Shown here piece by piece: positions 6,288 through 7,686 of a stretch of DNA of 7,686 bases (its first letter is position 1; each line of letters starts with the position of its first letter). This DNA is from an uncultured Lachnospiraceae bacterium (GTDB lineage Bacteria; Bacillota; Clostridia; Lachnospirales; Lachnospiraceae): positions 1 through 7,686 of the forward strand of contig CAJOPI010000443.1 in the NCBI GenBank assembly GCA_905236275.1, in the 5' to 3' direction. The translations under genes were made by a program, and so were the position numbers. The notes below the pieces were generated by a model that ran no database searches, was not told the DNA's origin, and saw nothing but the letters and a program-made list of their open reading frames with translations.

Positions 6288-7370
6288 ATGGGTTTTAAGA
6301 TAGGCTGCATTCCGGGTGACGGAATCGGACCGGAAATAGTAAGGGAGGCCCGCAAGGTTCTTGATGCGGTTGGAAAGAAATACGGGCATGAGTTTGAATT
6401 TACGGAAATTGACATGGGTGGCTGCTCCATTGATAAATACGGAGTACCACTGACGGATGAAGCAATTGAAAAGGCAAAAGCCTCGGATGCCGTACTTATG
6501 GGCTCCATCGGCGGAAACACGTCGACCTCTCCCTGGTATAAGCTGCCGCCGGAGAAAAGACCGGAGGCGGGACTTTTGAAGATCAGAAAGTCGCTTGGAC
6601 TGTTTGCAAACCTTAGACCTTCCTATCTTTATGAAGAGCTTAAGGATGCCTGCCCTTTAAGAGCTGAGGTTGCCGAAGCGGGCTTTGATATGCTTATCAT
6701 GAGAGAGCTTACGGGCGGACTTTATTTTGGCGAGAGATACACGAAAGAGGTTGACGGAGTCATGACAGCCGTTGACACCCTTTCCTATAACGAAAATGAG
6801 ATAAGACGTATAGCAGTAAAGGCTTTCGAAATAGCAGGAAAAAGAAGAAAGAAGGTCATTTCCATAGACAAGGCAAATGTCCTTGACTCATCAAGGCTTT
6901 GGAGAAAGGTTGTAAACGAGGTCGCTGAAAACTATCCCGATATCGAGCTTGAGCATATGCTTGTAGATAATGCGGCGATGCAGCTTGTGAAAAATCCGGC
7001 TCAGTTTGACGTGGTTCTTACCGAGAATATGTTTGGGGATATTTTATCGGACGAGGCAGCGGAAATAAGCGGTTCGATAGGTATGCTTTCAAGTGCTTCC
7101 CTGAACGAAACGAAGTTCGGACTTTATGAGCCGTCAGGCGGCTCTGCACCTGATATCGCAGGAAAGAATATTGCCAACCCCATCGCAACGATACTCTCAG
7201 CCGCAATGATGCTGAGATTTACCTTCGACCTCGACAAAGAAGCCGATGCAATCGAAAATGCCGTTAGAGAAGTCCTGAAAGCCGGCATCAGAACCGGTGA
7301 TATAATGTCGGACGGCTGTAGGAGAGTGTCAACTTCTGAAATGGGTGATGAAATCGTTAATCGTATATAA
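6288..7370 (+). CDS. leuB: 3-isopropylmalate dehydrogenase
   Basis: This enzyme catalyses the NAD-dependent oxidative decarboxylation of 3-isopropylmalate, the third step specific to leucine synthesis. The length, 360 residues, is normal. Near the N-terminus is GDGIGPE (10-16). Substrate-binding arginines are R100, R110 and R139, with Tyr146 in GGLYFGE and Lys195 in [10 protein letters not shown]. Metal-binding aspartates are D227, D251 and D255 ([10 protein letters not shown]), and the NAD-binding loop is [18 protein letters not shown] (281-298). These positions fit LeuB rather than isocitrate or tartrate dehydrogenase. The loop after GGN carries [17 protein letters not shown] in place of the shorter GGPKW form common elsewhere. 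The start is supported by AGGAGG (6274-6279), eight bases upstream. I see no convincing promoter or T-box in the 62 bases after the yajC terminator, so how it is transcribed is unclear. It is followed by ilvD, 122 bases downstream. Confidence 0.96.
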   Translation: MGFKIGCIPGDGIGPEIVREARKVLDAVGKKYGHEFEFTEIDMGGCSIDKYGVPLTDEAIEKAKASDAVLMGSIGGNTSTSPWYKLPPEKRPEAGLLKIRKSLGLFANLRPSYLYEELKDACPLRAEVAEAGFDMLIMRELTGGLYFGERYTKEVDGVMTAVDTLSYNENEIRRIAVKAFEIAGKRRKKVISIDKANVLDSSRLWRKVVNEVAENYPDIELEHMLVDNAAMQLVKNPAQFDVVLTENMFGDILSDEAAEISGSIGMLSSASLNETKFGLYEPSGGSAPDIAGKNIANPIATILSAAMMLRFTFDLDKEADAIENAVREVLKAGIRTGDIMSDGCRRVSTSEMGDEIVNRI

Positions 7371-7379
7371 GGTGTTTAC

Positions 7380-7484
7380 AAGGTGACGTCGTAGATAATG
7401 AACAATCCCCCCGCTTTGGACTTGTTAATTATCTACAACTGACAAGGCTTAAGACAATAACGTCACCATTGAAAAAACAGGAGG
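7380..7484 (+). promoter_or_regulatory. Structured ilvD leader, candidate branched-chain amino-acid attenuator
   Basis: An outer helix pairs GGTGACGT (7382-7389) with ACGTCACC (7460-7467), eight perfect pairs. Inside it, GTAGATAAT (7391-7399) pairs with ATTATCTAC (7428-7436). After one G/A mismatch, AACAA (7401-7405) pairs with TTGTT (7422-7426), then TCC (7406-7408) with GGA (7418-7420) with one bulged C, giving a loop at 7409-7417. The inner hairpin encodes a short Leu/Ile-rich peptide, listed separately. The outer helix buries the likely ribosome binding site of that peptide (AAGGTGA, 7380-7386). The ilvD site AGGAGG (7479-7484) lies just beyond it. No T-run follows either helix, so this is not an intrinsic terminator on either strand, and no T-box sequence is present. 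The structure is directly visible; regulation by leucine or isoleucine supply is inference. Confidence 0.6.
7398..7442 (+). CDS. Putative branched-chain leader peptide, 14 residues
   Basis: ATG at 7398 opens a 14-codon frame, [14 protein letters not shown], ending at TGA (7440-7442). Five of 14 residues are Leu or Ile, and four of them are consecutive (Leu-Leu-Ile-Ile, codons 7422-7433). The peptide precedes ilvD, a gene of isoleucine, valine and leucine synthesis. A possible ribosome binding site, AAGGTGA (7380-7386), is about 12 bases upstream, a slightly long spacing. The codon run forms the 3' strand of the leader hairpin, so a ribosome slowed there would change the folding, as in classical attenuation. 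A frame this short could arise by chance, and the hairpin forces part of its sequence, but the match of residue content to the downstream pathway is striking. Confidence 0.5.
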   Translation: MNNPPALDLLIIYN

Positions 7485-7492
7485 AACTAAAA

Positions 7493-7686
7493 ATGCGTAG
7501 TGATAACGTAAAGAAGGGTGTTCAGGCTGCACCCGCAAGAAGTCTCTTTAATGCTTTGGGATTTACAAGAGAAGAAATGGCAAAGCCCATGATAGGTATT
7601 GTAAGCTCCTATAACGAGATAGTACCCGGACACATGAATATAGATAAAATCGTCGAGGCTGTAAAACTCGGAGTGGCAGAGGCGGG
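7493..7686 (+). CDS. ilvD: Dihydroxy-acid dehydratase, N-terminal part
   Basis: The first 64 codons of a gene that runs off the window. The protein begins [20 protein letters not shown] and continues with [20 protein letters not shown], which is the canonical N-terminus of IlvD, including the SxNEIVPGH signature. The enzyme dehydrates dihydroxy-isovalerate and dihydroxy-methylvalerate to the 2-keto acid precursors of valine, leucine and isoleucine, using an iron-sulfur cluster and Mg2+. The cluster cysteines of the family lie further in and are not visible here. The ribosome binding site AGGAGG (7479-7484) is eight bases before the ATG. It follows leuB on the same strand with a structured leader between them, suggesting separate tuning of ilvD within a branched-chain amino-acid operon. 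Confidence 0.95.
   Translation, partial: MRSDNVKKGVQAAPARSLFNALGFTREEMAKPMIGIVSSYNEIVPGHMNIDKIVEAVKLGVAEA

Noticed and set aside
6235..6288. Short frame MSLFFYSIKVRLKRRIS whose TGA overlaps the leuB ATG (TGATG).
   Set aside because: It has no properly spaced ribosome binding site, its last codons are simply the leuB Shine-Dalgarno region, and its branched-chain codons are scattered. Coupling to leuB is possible but unsupported.
7364..7369. TATATA overlapping the leuB stop as a -10 box for an ilvD leader promoter.
   Set aside because: No -35-like hexamer is found at a suitable distance, so an internal promoter is not supported.

Overview
The window looks like chromosomal DNA from an anaerobic Firmicute of the Lachnospiraceae type (Butyrivibrio-like). 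This is inferred from moderate GC content, strong AGGAGG-type ribosome binding sites, the style of the large hybrid histidine kinase, the Tgt sequence style, and the leuB-ilvD gene order. No tRNA or rRNA gene, CRISPR array, insertion sequence or other mobile element was seen.

Layout. Positions 2-295 hold the end of a LysR-type regulator on the + strand. It converges on a 1012-residue membrane hybrid histidine kinase on the - strand (361-3399), with a hairpin terminator between them. An AT-rich divergent intergenic region (3400-3619) carries a candidate operator and promoter. It separates the kinase from a two-gene + strand unit: a VanY-type D-alanyl-D-alanine carboxypeptidase (3620-4591) directly abutting tgt (4592-5734). 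After 113 bases with its own likely promoter and a leader hairpin comes yajC (5848-6171), closed by a clear intrinsic terminator (6194-6225). Then come two branched-chain amino-acid genes, leuB (6288-7370) and the start of ilvD (7493 to the window end).

How the parts work together. The kinase and carboxypeptidase are divergent neighbours, and both carry very acidic extracytoplasmic segments, which suggests an envelope-related sensing theme. Tgt (queuosine in tRNA) and YajC (Sec translocase accessory) form the usual tgt-yajC pair, but secD/secF do not follow. LeuB and IlvD act in leucine and general branched-chain amino-acid synthesis.

The most interesting item is the 122-base leuB-ilvD gap. 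It contains a 14-codon open reading frame, [14 protein letters not shown], with a Leu-Leu-Ile-Ile run. This lies inside a long, nearly perfect hairpin that is itself enclosed by an 8-bp outer helix ending just before the ilvD ribosome binding site. It has the hallmarks of a branched-chain amino-acid leader-peptide attenuator, but no intrinsic terminator is visible, so control at the level of ilvD translation is a real possibility.
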